Assembly (NCBI RefSeq): GCF_000714815.1
Contig: NZ_JMIH01000024.1
Coordinates: forward strand, 434,001 to 498,000
Reading direction: 5' to 3'
Origin: Anditalea andensis
GTDB taxonomy: Bacteria; Bacteroidota; Bacteroidia; Cytophagales; Cyclobacteriaceae
Length of the DNA: 64,000 nucleotides
Of the stretch, positions 9,067-16,651 are shown one piece after another. Below the pieces are notes generated by a model that saw only the letters and a list, made by a program, of their open reading frames with translations, was not told the origin of the DNA and searched no databases. A program made the translations under genes and the position numbers. Numbering within the stretch: position 1 is the stretch's first letter; the number at the start of each line of letters is the position of its first letter.

Positions 9067-9657
9067 ATGCGAAATTCATTAAATTCTATTTATTGGACAG
9101 AAAGATACCTTCAACACGATACAGGATGGGATGCTGGATCTATCACTTTGCCGATAAAGCAATATCTAGACCAATTAAAGGATAAGTCGGTTAAGATACT
9201 GGTCCCTGGAGCGGGTAATGGACATGAGGCCGCATATGCATTTCATAATGGATTTGAAAATGTTCATATTTTGGATTTTTCACCTGTTCCATTAGATAAT
9301 TTTATCAAGGAATATCCCAATTTTCCAAAAGAACAGATTCATCTAGAAGATTTTTTTCTTCATCATTTAAAATACGATCTAGTATTGGAACAAACTTTTT
9401 TTTGCTCATTAAATCCTTCTATGCGCAAAAATTACGTAAAAAAAATGAAAGATATTTTATTCCCTAAAGGGAAATTAGTGGGTTTGCTTTTTGATACATA
9501 TTTTAATAAACAGGGTCCACCATTTGGAGGTACTAAAGACGAATACCATTCATTATTTAAAAGCGACTTTACTATAGGAATTATGGACCCCTGTTTCAAT
9601 TCCATTCCACCTAGACAGGGTAGGGAATTATTCATCAAATTGATCAATAATCCATGA
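9067..9657 (+). CDS. TPMT-like SAM-dependent methyltransferase
   Basis: This 196-aa product matches the thiopurine S-methyltransferase (TPMT) branch of class I methyltransferases. Members methylate small thiol, halide or metalloid substrates in the cytosol. The N-terminus WTERYLQHDTGWDAG is a TPMT hallmark, followed by the SAM site ILVPGAGNGHEAAYAFHNGF and the acidic motif ILDFSP. LEQTFFCSLNPSMR corresponds to the family's conserved LIYERAFLCALPP-like segment. I chose ATG 9067 over the TTG directly before it. Its last 14 bp overlap the convergent methyltransferase gene. The natural substrate cannot be deduced. Confidence 0.85.
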   Translation: MRNSLNSIYWTERYLQHDTGWDAGSITLPIKQYLDQLKDKSVKILVPGAGNGHEAAYAFHNGFENVHILDFSPVPLDNFIKEYPNFPKEQIHLEDFFLHHLKYDLVLEQTFFCSLNPSMRKNYVKKMKDILFPKGKLVGLLFDTYFNKQGPPFGGTKDEYHSLFKSDFTIGIMDPCFNSIPPRQGRELFIKLINNP

Positions 9658-10411
9658 TATAATGCGCTCTACTTATATTGGGCTTAAAGAATAAAACCCC
9701 GCATTCATAGAAATCAAAGCTTAACGTGATAAGCGGATGGGCCATTATTTCTTTCCAAGCTTTGGTCATCTCGGGAGACCAATATATGTCTCCTATGATA
9801 ATGATACTGTCAGCACCCATTCTGGGGATCAACATGTGGAAATAAGCCATAGTAGCATCATAAGTATGGTTGGCATCTATTAAGATGAAATCGATATGTG
9901 GTAATTCTTTAATCAGTTGAGGGAGCAAAATATCTATATCCCCCAATCGGGAGGATACATTTTTCAGCTGTTTGAGATGTCCAGATGAAATATCATATAG
10001 GGTAGGATCTCCCTCGATCGTAATTAACCTGCCGGTAGTATAGGCTGAAAGGTATGCTGCATTAAGACCAACTCCAGTGCCCAGTTCTACACAGTAAATA
10101 GATGGGGTGATGCTAAGGAAATATTGGTAAAGCAGGTTAAACTTTTTCGGGGAATTGCTATACTTAGCCACCTTTTTTAAGGTTCTGTTGGATTTAGTAG
10201 AGGTTTTTTTGCTGCCAGCCCCCAGATCGTGCATAGGTAGGATGCGGTTATCCATTAAAAATTTTTTTCTAATGGTTTCTATCTCGGGATTTTTTTTGTG
10301 TTTTTTATGTGCCAGTAATCCGTCATAGATTTTATAGGCTAGAGGAGATTGTATGGAATGGCGGTCTTCTTTTAAAAAAAAATATTTGATGTACTGTATT
10401 AAATCGTGCAA
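9644..10411 (-). CDS. Class I SAM-dependent methyltransferase (O-methyltransferase-like)
   Basis: The 255-aa product carries an N-terminal segment DRHSIQSPLAYKIYDGLL, similar to the HSPF motif of a Bacteroidota methyltransferase group. The catalytic fold follows: CVELGTGVGLNAAYLSAYT (motif I, about residues 118-136), ITIEGDPTLY, and HIDFILIDANHTYDATMAYF, as in catechol-type O-methyltransferases. The start is TTG at 10409-10411. An in-frame stop lies 15 bp upstream and no ATG occurs before the conserved N-terminal motif. It sits 11 bp after apaG and probably shares its transcript. The substrate is unknown. It ends 14 bp inside the opposing TPMT-like gene. Confidence 0.8.
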   Translation of the reverse strand: MHDLIQYIKYFFLKEDRHSIQSPLAYKIYDGLLAHKKHKKNPEIETIRKKFLMDNRILPMHDLGAGSKKTSTKSNRTLKKVAKYSNSPKKFNLLYQYFLSITPSIYCVELGTGVGLNAAYLSAYTTGRLITIEGDPTLYDISSGHLKQLKNVSSRLGDIDILLPQLIKELPHIDFILIDANHTYDATMAYFHMLIPRMGADSIIIIGDIYWSPEMTKAWKEIMAHPLITLSFDFYECGVLFFKPNISRAHYIMDY

Positions 10412-10422
10412 TTCTATGCTAA

Positions 10423-10809
10423 TTAATTATTGAAAATGGCGGCTATTAATTGAAATTCAGGTATTTGAACTTCAATCCTTTTTCCATCTATGAGTCTTTC
10501 CATAAAGTAACTTCCCCGCATCTTGCCGAGCCCTGATTTTAGGTTGCAGCCCGAAACATAAGAGTGTGTCTGACCTGGCTCGAGAATAGGCTGGTTGCCC
10601 ACCACTCCATCACCTTCGACTGTTTTTAATAATTCTCCTGCATCAAATATTTCCCATTTACGGCTGAGCAGCTGAATGGTGGATTTGCTGTCATTTTCTA
10701 TCAATACCTTATAAGTGAAAACATAATGGTGCTGATGCGGGCTGGAGAAATCCTGCTGGTAATTTGCATTGATACTTACTTTTATCCCTTCTGTGATTGC
10801 GGTAGCCAT
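10423..10809 (-). CDS. apaG: ApaG domain protein
   Basis: ApaG is a small fibronectin-III-like protein of unclear biochemical function, linked in enterobacteria to Co2+/Mg2+ resistance. The 128-aa length is typical. The signature runs from YVFTYKVLIENDSKSTIQLLSR through WEIFDAGE, VVGNQPILEPGQTHSYVSGC and GSYFMER. There is no signal peptide. It is the first gene of a likely pair with the downstream methyltransferase gene, and is divergent from ung. Confidence 0.95.
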   Translation of the reverse strand: MATAITEGIKVSINANYQQDFSSPHQHHYVFTYKVLIENDSKSTIQLLSRKWEIFDAGELLKTVEGDGVVGNQPILEPGQTHSYVSGCNLKSGLGKMRGSYFMERLIDGKRIEVQIPEFQLIAAIFNN

Positions 10810-10881
10810 TTTTTTGTTTCTAGGTATAAATTATACGAAATTCAGGCATTCTTATTTTAATCCCAATATAGTAAAAGAAAA

Positions 10882-11544
10882 ATGGATTTATTATTAAATG
10901 AAAAGTGGAAAACAACCTTAAGCGAAGAATTCCAAAAACCATATTTTATTTCATTAATGGCATTCATCGAGGATGAATACAAAAATAAAACCATTTATCC
11001 GTTAAAGGAAAATATATTTGAAGCCTTTAATAAATCTCCTTTGGAACATACTAAAGTAGTGATACTGGGCCAGGACCCTTACCATGGCCCTGGCCAGGCA
11101 CATGGCCTAAGTTTCTCAGTACCTGAGGGAGTGAAATTGCCTCCTTCTCTCCGAAATATATTTAAAGAAATACAAAGAGATTTTGGCCAACCTATGGCTG
11201 AATCAGGGAACCTGGTAAAGTGGGCTGAGCAGGGGGTGTTGTTATTGAACGCTACCCTGACGGTAAGGAAAGGTGAAGCGGGTTCTCATCAGAACAAAGG
11301 GTGGGAAGTTTTTACAGATGAGGTGATAAAAGCCATCAGTTATCATAGAGAAGGGGTGGTATTTATGCTGTGGGGATCATATGCACAGAAAAAAACAAAA
11401 CTTATAAACCCAAATAAACACCTTATTTTAAAAGGACCTCATCCAAGCCCACTTTCAGCCTATAGGGGTTTTATAGGTTCCGGCCATTTTTCCAGTGCAA
11501 ATGAATATCTGGTCCACCTTGGTAACGCACCTATAAAATGGTAA
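10882..11544 (+). CDS. ung: Uracil-DNA glycosylase (family 1)
   Basis: Ung removes uracil from DNA to start base excision repair. The 220-aa product has the water-activating motif GQDPYHGPGQAHGLSFSV, with the catalytic Asp in GQDPYH. It also has LLLNATLTVRKGEAGSH and the minor-groove loop HPSPLSAYRG, with the conserved His. Length and motif spacing match E. coli Ung. It is a single gene. Its stop codon is the first part of the terminator stem it shares with lepB. Confidence 0.98.
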   Translation: MDLLLNEKWKTTLSEEFQKPYFISLMAFIEDEYKNKTIYPLKENIFEAFNKSPLEHTKVVILGQDPYHGPGQAHGLSFSVPEGVKLPPSLRNIFKEIQRDFGQPMAESGNLVKWAEQGVLLLNATLTVRKGEAGSHQNKGWEVFTDEVIKAISYHREGVVFMLWGSYAQKKTKLINPNKHLILKGPHPSPLSAYRGFIGSGHFSSANEYLVHLGNAPIKW

Positions 11545-11580
11545 CCAAAAAGCCCGGCTATCGGCCGGGCTTTTTGGTTA
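11542..11580. terminator. Bidirectional terminator shared by ung and lepB, containing both stop codons
   Basis: Arms 11542-11558 (TAACCAAAAAGCCCGGC) and 11564-11580 are perfectly complementary over 17 bp with a 5-nt loop. A-runs and T-runs on the arms act as U-tracts both ways. The ung stop (11542-11544) and the lepB stop (11578-11580 on the other strand) are the two feet of the stem. Confidence 0.9.
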
Positions 11581-12669
11581 ATTTATTGGATTGAAAAATC
11601 TTCTCCACCTGATTTTATTAAACATATTCCTATGTTTGTCCAGAGATAGCCAGAGGAACCAAGCTTTTCCCACGATATGGTCTTCAGGTACAAAACCCCA
11701 ATATCGGGAGTCAAGGGAGTCATGTCTATTGTCTCCCATCATGAAGAAATAGTCCTGATTAAAAGTATATGATTCTATCAGCCTTCCTTCTATGTATATT
11801 TGATTGGCTTCTATTTTAATATCTTTATGTCCTTCGAATCTTTCTATTGTAAATGCATATTTTCTAACATTGTCTTCATCTGTAAGATCTATGGTCCATC
11901 CCTTGCCAGGTATTTCCAAAGGACCAAAATTGTCCCTGTTCCAACTATAATAGGCACCGTCAGGCATAATATCAGGTTCACCCATCCCTTCTTTATAGGA
12001 CCGCAGGTTTACTCCTGTGATTCCGTTTACGCCTGAGAGCTGAGTAGCTGTGGCTGGTGTAGTTGAAATCATGTATCCTGAACCGTCTGAAAATGGATAT
12101 ACACTCTCAGGGTTGATGTCATATTGCTGAAAAAATTCCATGCTTAATCTACGTGCAGTCATTAATTCATAGGCAAACTGCATATTGGCAGGGTTTTCAG
12201 CCGGTGCTCCGTTGATATAGATCTGGGTGTTTCTGATTTCGAGTACATCACCGGGTATGGCCACCGCTCTTTTGATATAATTGGTCTTCAGGTCCGATGG
12301 ATGTTCAAACTCTACAGGATAATTAAACACAACGACGTCATTTCTTTTCACTGAGGTAAATCCTGGTAATCTAAAGTAAGGCAACTTTACTGCCTCAGAG
12401 TAGGAAGGGATATTGGTTCCCCAAATAGTTTGATGCGTCAAGGGCATCTGTATGATGGTACGTGGGGTCCTAGTACCATAGTGCATTTTGCTCACAAAAA
12501 GAAAATCCCCTACCAATAGGGATTTTTCCATCGATGCAGTAGGTATGGTAAATGGCTCTAAAAACAACCATCGGATTAAACTAGCGGCAATTACGGCAAA
12601 AACCAATGCATCTACCCATTCACGGGTAGGTGATTTTTTCTTTTTTTCTCTCGACATTTTCACTTTCAT
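11578..12669 (-). CDS. lepB: Signal peptidase I
   Basis: LepB cleaves signal peptides from exported proteins at the outer face of the inner membrane. One N-terminal membrane segment (VFAVIAASLIRWLFLEPF) precedes the catalytic serine in FTIPTASMEKSLLVGD. The general-base lysine is in TNYIKRAVAIPGD, and the C-terminal box is MMGDNRHDSLDSRYWGFVP. At 363 aa it is longer than Gram-positive SipS because of an insertion between the Lys box and the last box, common in Bacteroidota. The ATG at 12669 and a second ATG at 12657 (MSREKKKK) are both plausible. It is last in the operon led by the UPF0173 hydrolase, 3 bp after dapB. Confidence 0.96.
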   Translation of the reverse strand: MKVKMSREKKKKSPTREWVDALVFAVIAASLIRWLFLEPFTIPTASMEKSLLVGDFLFVSKMHYGTRTPRTIIQMPLTHQTIWGTNIPSYSEAVKLPYFRLPGFTSVKRNDVVVFNYPVEFEHPSDLKTNYIKRAVAIPGDVLEIRNTQIYINGAPAENPANMQFAYELMTARRLSMEFFQQYDINPESVYPFSDGSGYMISTTPATATQLSGVNGITGVNLRSYKEGMGEPDIMPDGAYYSWNRDNFGPLEIPGKGWTIDLTDEDNVRKYAFTIERFEGHKDIKIEANQIYIEGRLIESYTFNQDYFFMMGDNRHDSLDSRYWGFVPEDHIVGKAWFLWLSLDKHRNMFNKIRWRRFFNPIN

Positions 12670-12672
12670 AAT

Positions 12673-13395
12673 TTAAAAAGATAAAAAATCATTCATGGTT
12701 AATAAACCTTTCCGGTCTTTGATCCATTCGGCTACCAAAACTGCACCAAGTGCGAATCCTTTTCGGTTATGAGCAGTATGTTTGATCTCAATATCATCTA
12801 TATCAGACTGGTAAGTAACGGTGTGGGTACCGGGTACTTCGTTTATTCGCTTTGAACTGATGAGAATATTGTGTTCATTATCGATCGGGTCAGTGTCCAG
12901 ATTCCAACGCTTGGCCCTGCTGACTTTATTGATGATGTCCTCAGCCAGCGTAATGGCTGTTCCGCTGGGAGCATCTTTCTTTTCGGTGTGGTGAACTTCT
13001 TCCATACTTACCTTATAGCTGGGCTGTTCATCCATGAGTTTGGCTAGATATCGGTTGATTTTAAAGAATATATTTACCCCGATACTAAAGTTGGAGGCAT
13101 AGAAGAATGTCCCACCTTTAGATAAGGCAAGTCGTTCAATATCCGGTTTTTTATCCAGCCATCCGGTGGTACCACTTACCACTGGTATGCCTTGCTCTAG
13201 GGCCCATGTTATGTTAGAAATGGCCGCTTCCGGCTGACTGAACTCTATGGCTACATCTATGGTGGTGCCATCCAAAGCATCCAAATCACTGATGTTTTCT
13301 TCTGTAATCTTTCCTATGATAGTATGGCCTCGTTCTTCTGCTATTGCAGAGATGATTTTACCCATTTTACCATATCCCAAAATCAATATGTTCAC
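12673..13395 (-). CDS. dapB: 4-hydroxy-tetrahydrodipicolinate reductase
   Basis: DapB catalyses the NAD(P)H-dependent step to tetrahydrodipicolinate in the lysine and diaminopimelate pathway, so it feeds peptidoglycan synthesis. The 240-aa product has the nucleotide site ILGYGKMGKII, the family motif EEVHHTEKKDAPSGTAI containing the catalytic His pair and Lys, and VVSGTTGW. It is somewhat shorter than E. coli DapB (about 270 aa), as expected for Bacteroidota forms. It lies between the DUF5683 gene and lepB with 3-4 bp spacing, inside the parAB operon. Confidence 0.96.
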   Translation of the reverse strand: MNILILGYGKMGKIISAIAEERGHTIIGKITEENISDLDALDGTTIDVAIEFSQPEAAISNITWALEQGIPVVSGTTGWLDKKPDIERLALSKGGTFFYASNFSIGVNIFFKINRYLAKLMDEQPSYKVSMEEVHHTEKKDAPSGTAITLAEDIINKVSRAKRWNLDTDPIDNEHNILISSKRINEVPGTHTVTYQSDIDDIEIKHTAHNRKGFALGAVLVAEWIKDRKGLLTMNDFLSF

Positions 13396-13399
13396 TTTT

Positions 13400-14056
13400 T
13401 TAAAACTTTAATTTTACTGATAAACCTATTAAACTTGACCCTGCGTACATATTTTCATATGAAGGTCTGATATCCAGACTCAGATCATCACTGATATCAA
13501 ATCCTGACAGATGTGCATCGACGAGCGAATCTACGATATTGATAGCATAAATTATCCCAAATACCATATAATTTAAATCCCTGTTCCTCCTCCAATAATT
13601 CACATTTCTTATAATACCATCTTCATTCAGGTTTGGAAATGGATTTTGACGGGGGTCATCAGGGTTACGGGCTATCTGTAAAGCATCCCTGAAAAGCAGA
13701 TATCTCCGGCTGTTAAAATCCAGAAAATATACATTGGTGATAATACCACCATAGATAATGGGGACTTTCCACATCTTGTTATTATACACTTGACCTGCTC
13801 CAGGTAATATAGCAGATAGTAATGCTGCCCTGGTAGGGTCTTTAGCTGCAGATGGATCCAGTTTTATCCTATTAGCATCCGGAGATTCCAATGTTACACC
13901 TCTGGCAGTAGTATCAGTGGTTACCTGCCCATATCCATCCGCTGATATTATAAATATTAAAACAAAAACAGCAATAGCTTTTGAAAAAACTATTGCCTGT
14001 AAGGTTTTACCGCTTAAGTATATACCTAAGTTCTTTATCACTTTATATAATTTCAA
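13400..14056 (-). CDS. DUF5683 domain protein, exported
   Basis: This is a Bacteroidota family without known function. After a signal peptide or anchor (VFVLIFIISADGYGQ) comes the conserved segment AALLSAILPGAGQVYNNKMWKVPIIYGG, a small glycine/alanine hydrophobic element, then FNSRRYLLFRDALQ and NRDLNYMVFGIIYAINIVDSLVDAHL. That pattern suggests two or three short membrane-associated helices. The outermost start is TTG 14056, overlapping parB by 14 bp. A GTG at 14039-14041, one base beyond the parB stop, gives a shorter N-terminus and no overlap and may be the real one. Its position between parB and dapB looks like a conserved Cytophagales arrangement (my recollection, not checked). Confidence 0.8.
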   Translation of the reverse strand: MKLYKVIKNLGIYLSGKTLQAIVFSKAIAVFVLIFIISADGYGQVTTDTTARGVTLESPDANRIKLDPSAAKDPTRAALLSAILPGAGQVYNNKMWKVPIIYGGIITNVYFLDFNSRRYLLFRDALQIARNPDDPRQNPFPNLNEDGIIRNVNYWRRNRDLNYMVFGIIYAINIVDSLVDAHLSGFDISDDLSLDIRPSYENMYAGSSLIGLSVKLKF

Positions 14057-14960
14057 GAATTTCTAAAATCCTGTTAAGGTCATCGGCAGACCTGAATGGG
14101 ATCTTAATTTCGCCTTTATCCTTATGATCAGCCTTCAGCATTACCTTTGAGCCAAAATGGGAGGCTAGTTTCTGTTGTAGTTTACCGATTTCATATTTTT
14201 TCAGGGGATCTAAGCTACTCTGGGAAGCTTGAGGTTTTTCCTCAGGTTCATTGTTTAGTTCCTTTACCAGCGCTTCTACCTTACGTACACTTAGTTCTTC
14301 TTCTACCGTTTTCTTAAAAATGGCCAACTGTTTATCCACGTCTTCTACATTGATGAGGGCACGTGCATGTCCCATGGATATCTTTTGGTCTCGGATGCCA
14401 GCCTGTATATCGGGCGGCAGCTTGAGTAGGCGTAGGTAGTTATTTACCGTGGTCCTGTTTTTGCCTACACGGTCTCCGAGCTGCTCCTGCTTAAGATCAC
14501 ATTCGGTCAGTAATCTCTGATAGGACTGGGCTATCTCCAGTGCATTCAGATTTTCCCTTTGAATATTTTCTATCAGCGCCATTTCCAGCATTTGCTGATC
14601 ATTCGCCGTTCTGATATAGGCGGGGATTTTAGTAAATCCAGCCATTTTGGATGCCTGAAATCTCCTTTCTCCAGATATGAGCTGATATTCACTGTCCCCC
14701 AATCTCCTGACGGTAATGGGCTGTATGATCCCTTGCACCTTTATGGATTCAGAGAGTTCTTCCAATGCCTCCTTATCAAAATGAATCCTTGGCTGAAAAG
14801 GATTTACCTGTATATCCTCCAACAGTATTTCATTAATACTGGCAGATGGGGGAGGGGTTAGTGCTTCTGTAGTTCTGACTTTTTTTGGACTGTCTTCTAA
14901 TAATGCACCCAATCCTCTGCCTAATGCACTCTTCTTTTTTATAGGGTTATTATTAGCCAT
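14043..14960 (-). CDS. parB: Chromosome-partitioning protein ParB
   Basis: ParB is the CTPase that loads on parS sites and works with ParA in origin segregation. The 305-aa product begins KKSALGRGLGALLEDSP, a ParA-stimulating motif. It contains the CTP-binding boxes (NPFQPR; LISGERRFQASKMAG; ALIENIQRENLNALE), the helix-turn-helix region (LGDRVGKNRTTVNNYLRLLKLP), and a C-terminal dimer domain rich in Lys and Glu. It lies 3 bp after parA. I found no parS-like palindrome beside the operon. Confidence 0.97.
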   Translation of the reverse strand: MANNNPIKKKSALGRGLGALLEDSPKKVRTTEALTPPPSASINEILLEDIQVNPFQPRIHFDKEALEELSESIKVQGIIQPITVRRLGDSEYQLISGERRFQASKMAGFTKIPAYIRTANDQQMLEMALIENIQRENLNALEIAQSYQRLLTECDLKQEQLGDRVGKNRTTVNNYLRLLKLPPDIQAGIRDQKISMGHARALINVEDVDKQLAIFKKTVEEELSVRKVEALVKELNNEPEEKPQASQSSLDPLKKYEIGKLQQKLASHFGSKVMLKADHKDKGEIKIPFRSADDLNRILEILEII

Positions 14961-14963
14961 ATA

Positions 14964-15746
14964 CTATCCGTTTACTTTTACTACGTTATTTTTCTCCGCT
15001 ATTTCGCTTGCTAGATTCAGATAAGCTATAGCACCTTTTCCTTCTGCATCAAATGCTACCACCGGTATGCCAAAACTAGGTGATTCACTCAGTCTTACAT
15101 TCCTTGGTATAATGGTCTGAAACACCATGTCTTTGAAATGCATGCGTACTTCCTCTACTACCTGATTGGATAGCCTTAGTCGTACATCATACATTGTCAA
15201 TAAGATTCCCTCAATTCCCAGGTCCGGATTGAGACGAGTCTGAATGATTTTAATAGTATTAAGCAATTTACCCAGTCCCTCCAATGCAAAATATTCGCAC
15301 TGCACGGGTATAATGACTGAGTCTGCTGCTGTAAGGGCGTTGATAGTAATAAGTCCTAAAGAAGGGGAGCAGTCTATGATAATAAAGTCATAAAGATTTT
15401 TGATAGATGCTATTACTTCCTTCATTTTTTCTTCTCTGTTTTCCAGATTGATCATCTCCACCTCAGCCCCCACCAAATCTATATGGGAAGGTACCATGTC
15501 CAGATAATCTGTACTGGTGGGCATGATGATAGAATGGATATCAATCCCATCCACCATACATTCGTATATGCTGGTCTCTATTTCTTTTGGATCCTGACCA
15601 AGCCCGGAAGTGGTATTGGCCTGAGGGTCGGCGTCTATTACTAGCGTTTTATATTCCAATACTGCCAGACTGGCCGCTAGGTTCATGGCTGTAGTAGTCT
15701 TACCTACCCCACCTTTTTGGTTGGCAATTGCAATAACTTTTCCCAT
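14964..15746 (-). CDS. parA: Chromosome-partitioning ATPase ParA
   Basis: ParA/Soj is a deviant Walker ATPase that moves ParB-parS complexes over the nucleoid. The 260-aa product starts IAIANQKGGVGKTTTAMNLAA (deviant Walker A with the signature Lys), with VIDADPQANTTSGLG and the Walker B IIIDCSPSLGLITINAL. The length is that of chromosomal rather than plasmid ParA proteins, which usually carry an extra N-terminal HTH. It follows the UPF0173 hydrolase gene by 9 bp and precedes parB by 3 bp. Confidence 0.97.
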   Translation of the reverse strand: MGKVIAIANQKGGVGKTTTAMNLAASLAVLEYKTLVIDADPQANTTSGLGQDPKEIETSIYECMVDGIDIHSIIMPTSTDYLDMVPSHIDLVGAEVEMINLENREEKMKEVIASIKNLYDFIIIDCSPSLGLITINALTAADSVIIPVQCEYFALEGLGKLLNTIKIIQTRLNPDLGIEGILLTMYDVRLRLSNQVVEEVRMHFKDMVFQTIIPRNVRLSESPSFGIPVVAFDAEGKGAIAYLNLASEIAEKNNVVKVNG

Positions 15747-15755
15747 TATTTGCGA

Positions 15756-16436
15756 TCAAAGGGTAATTTTTTCCCCAATATTAAGCATTATCAATTCTTT
15801 TCCTGCTTCGAGTGCTGCTTTTTTTGCTTCACTTGCCTCTATCTTTATATAAGGAAAGGTGTCGTAATGCATTCCTATAAATTTATCGGTTCCCACAAAA
15901 TCAGCAGCTTTGATAGCATCATGAATATCCATGGTGAAATTATCTCCTATAGGAAGAAAAGCAAAATCAATAGTAAATGCTTCACCTATTAACTTCATGT
16001 CATAAGTTAAAGCGGTATCTCCGGCATTATAAAATGTTTTATCATCTGTCTGGACCACAAATCCGCCGGGATTTCCCCCGGCAGAACCGTCCGGCATCGT
16101 GCTGCTATGGATGGCGTTCACATATTTGACTTTACCAAAATCAAAAACCTTACTCCCCCCATGGTTCATAGGATGTACATTTTCCAATCCCTGTTTCTGA
16201 AACCATGATACCACTTCAAAATTCGAAATCACCATAGCTCCCGTTCTCTTGGCTATGCTCACCACATCGGCCACGTGGTCTTCATGACCGTGTGTCACCA
16301 GTATATAATCCGCCTCTATGGTGCTAATATCAATACTTTTTGCCTGATCATTGGGAGAAATGAATGGGTCAAATAAAATATTTATACCTGAGATATTGAC
16401 CAAAAAGCTGGAATGTCCAAAGAATGTTACCTCCAT
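15756..16436 (-). CDS. UPF0173-family metal-dependent hydrolase (metallo-beta-lactamase fold)
   Basis: The 226-aa cytosolic protein has the binuclear metal-site motif THGHEDHVADVV (HxHxDH), a second His in IHSSTMPDG, and the conserved Asp in YNAGDTALTYDMKLIGE. A late His in FIGMHYDTFPYIK completes the usual ligands. Length and motif order fit the UPF0173/YtkL group, whose physiological substrate is unclear. It is the first gene of a six-gene operon that continues with parA, parB, DUF5683, dapB and lepB. A -7 element lies 32 bp before its ATG. Confidence 0.9.
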   Translation of the reverse strand: MEVTFFGHSSFLVNISGINILFDPFISPNDQAKSIDISTIEADYILVTHGHEDHVADVVSIAKRTGAMVISNFEVVSWFQKQGLENVHPMNHGGSKVFDFGKVKYVNAIHSSTMPDGSAGGNPGGFVVQTDDKTFYNAGDTALTYDMKLIGEAFTIDFAFLPIGDNFTMDIHDAIKAADFVGTDKFIGMHYDTFPYIKIEASEAKKAALEAGKELIMLNIGEKITL

Positions 16437-16467
16437 CGTTATTTGTATTTTAGGTTGTGGATACTTA

Positions 16468-16475
16468 CAAAGATA
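16468..16475 (-). promoter_or_regulatory. -7 element of the UPF0173-parA-parB-DUF5683-dapB-lepB operon
   Basis: TATCTTTG on the minus strand matches TAnnTTTG exactly. No TTG stands at the best -33 distance, so the promoter may be moderate. The first start codon is 32 bp downstream. Confidence 0.5.
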
Positions 16476-16600
16476 TAAGTTTAATCCTTACTAGAAACAG
16501 TTTGTTATCCACACCGCTATGTGGATATGATTTCAGGCTGGAATTTAAGAGTTTAACGGTATATTTTACATAATATTTCCCGTTAATTATCTGAAACAAA

Positions 16601-16633
16601 AAAAGAGTAGTGCTTGAAAACCACTACTCTTTT
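16601..16633 (-). terminator. Rho-independent terminator after yidC
   Basis: Twelve-bp arms AAAAGAGTAGTG (16601-16612) and its complement (16622-16633) flank a 9-nt loop. In the minus-strand transcript the stem ends in a U-run. It lies 19-51 bp past the yidC stop. Confidence 0.88.
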
Positions 16634-16651
16634 CTATGTACTACAAAAGGT

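Noticed and set aside
16485-16510. TGTTTC-like half-site upstream of the parAB operon, considered as parS
   Set aside because: On the minus strand only the first six bases resemble the parS arm. The second arm and the central CG are missing, so it does not qualify.
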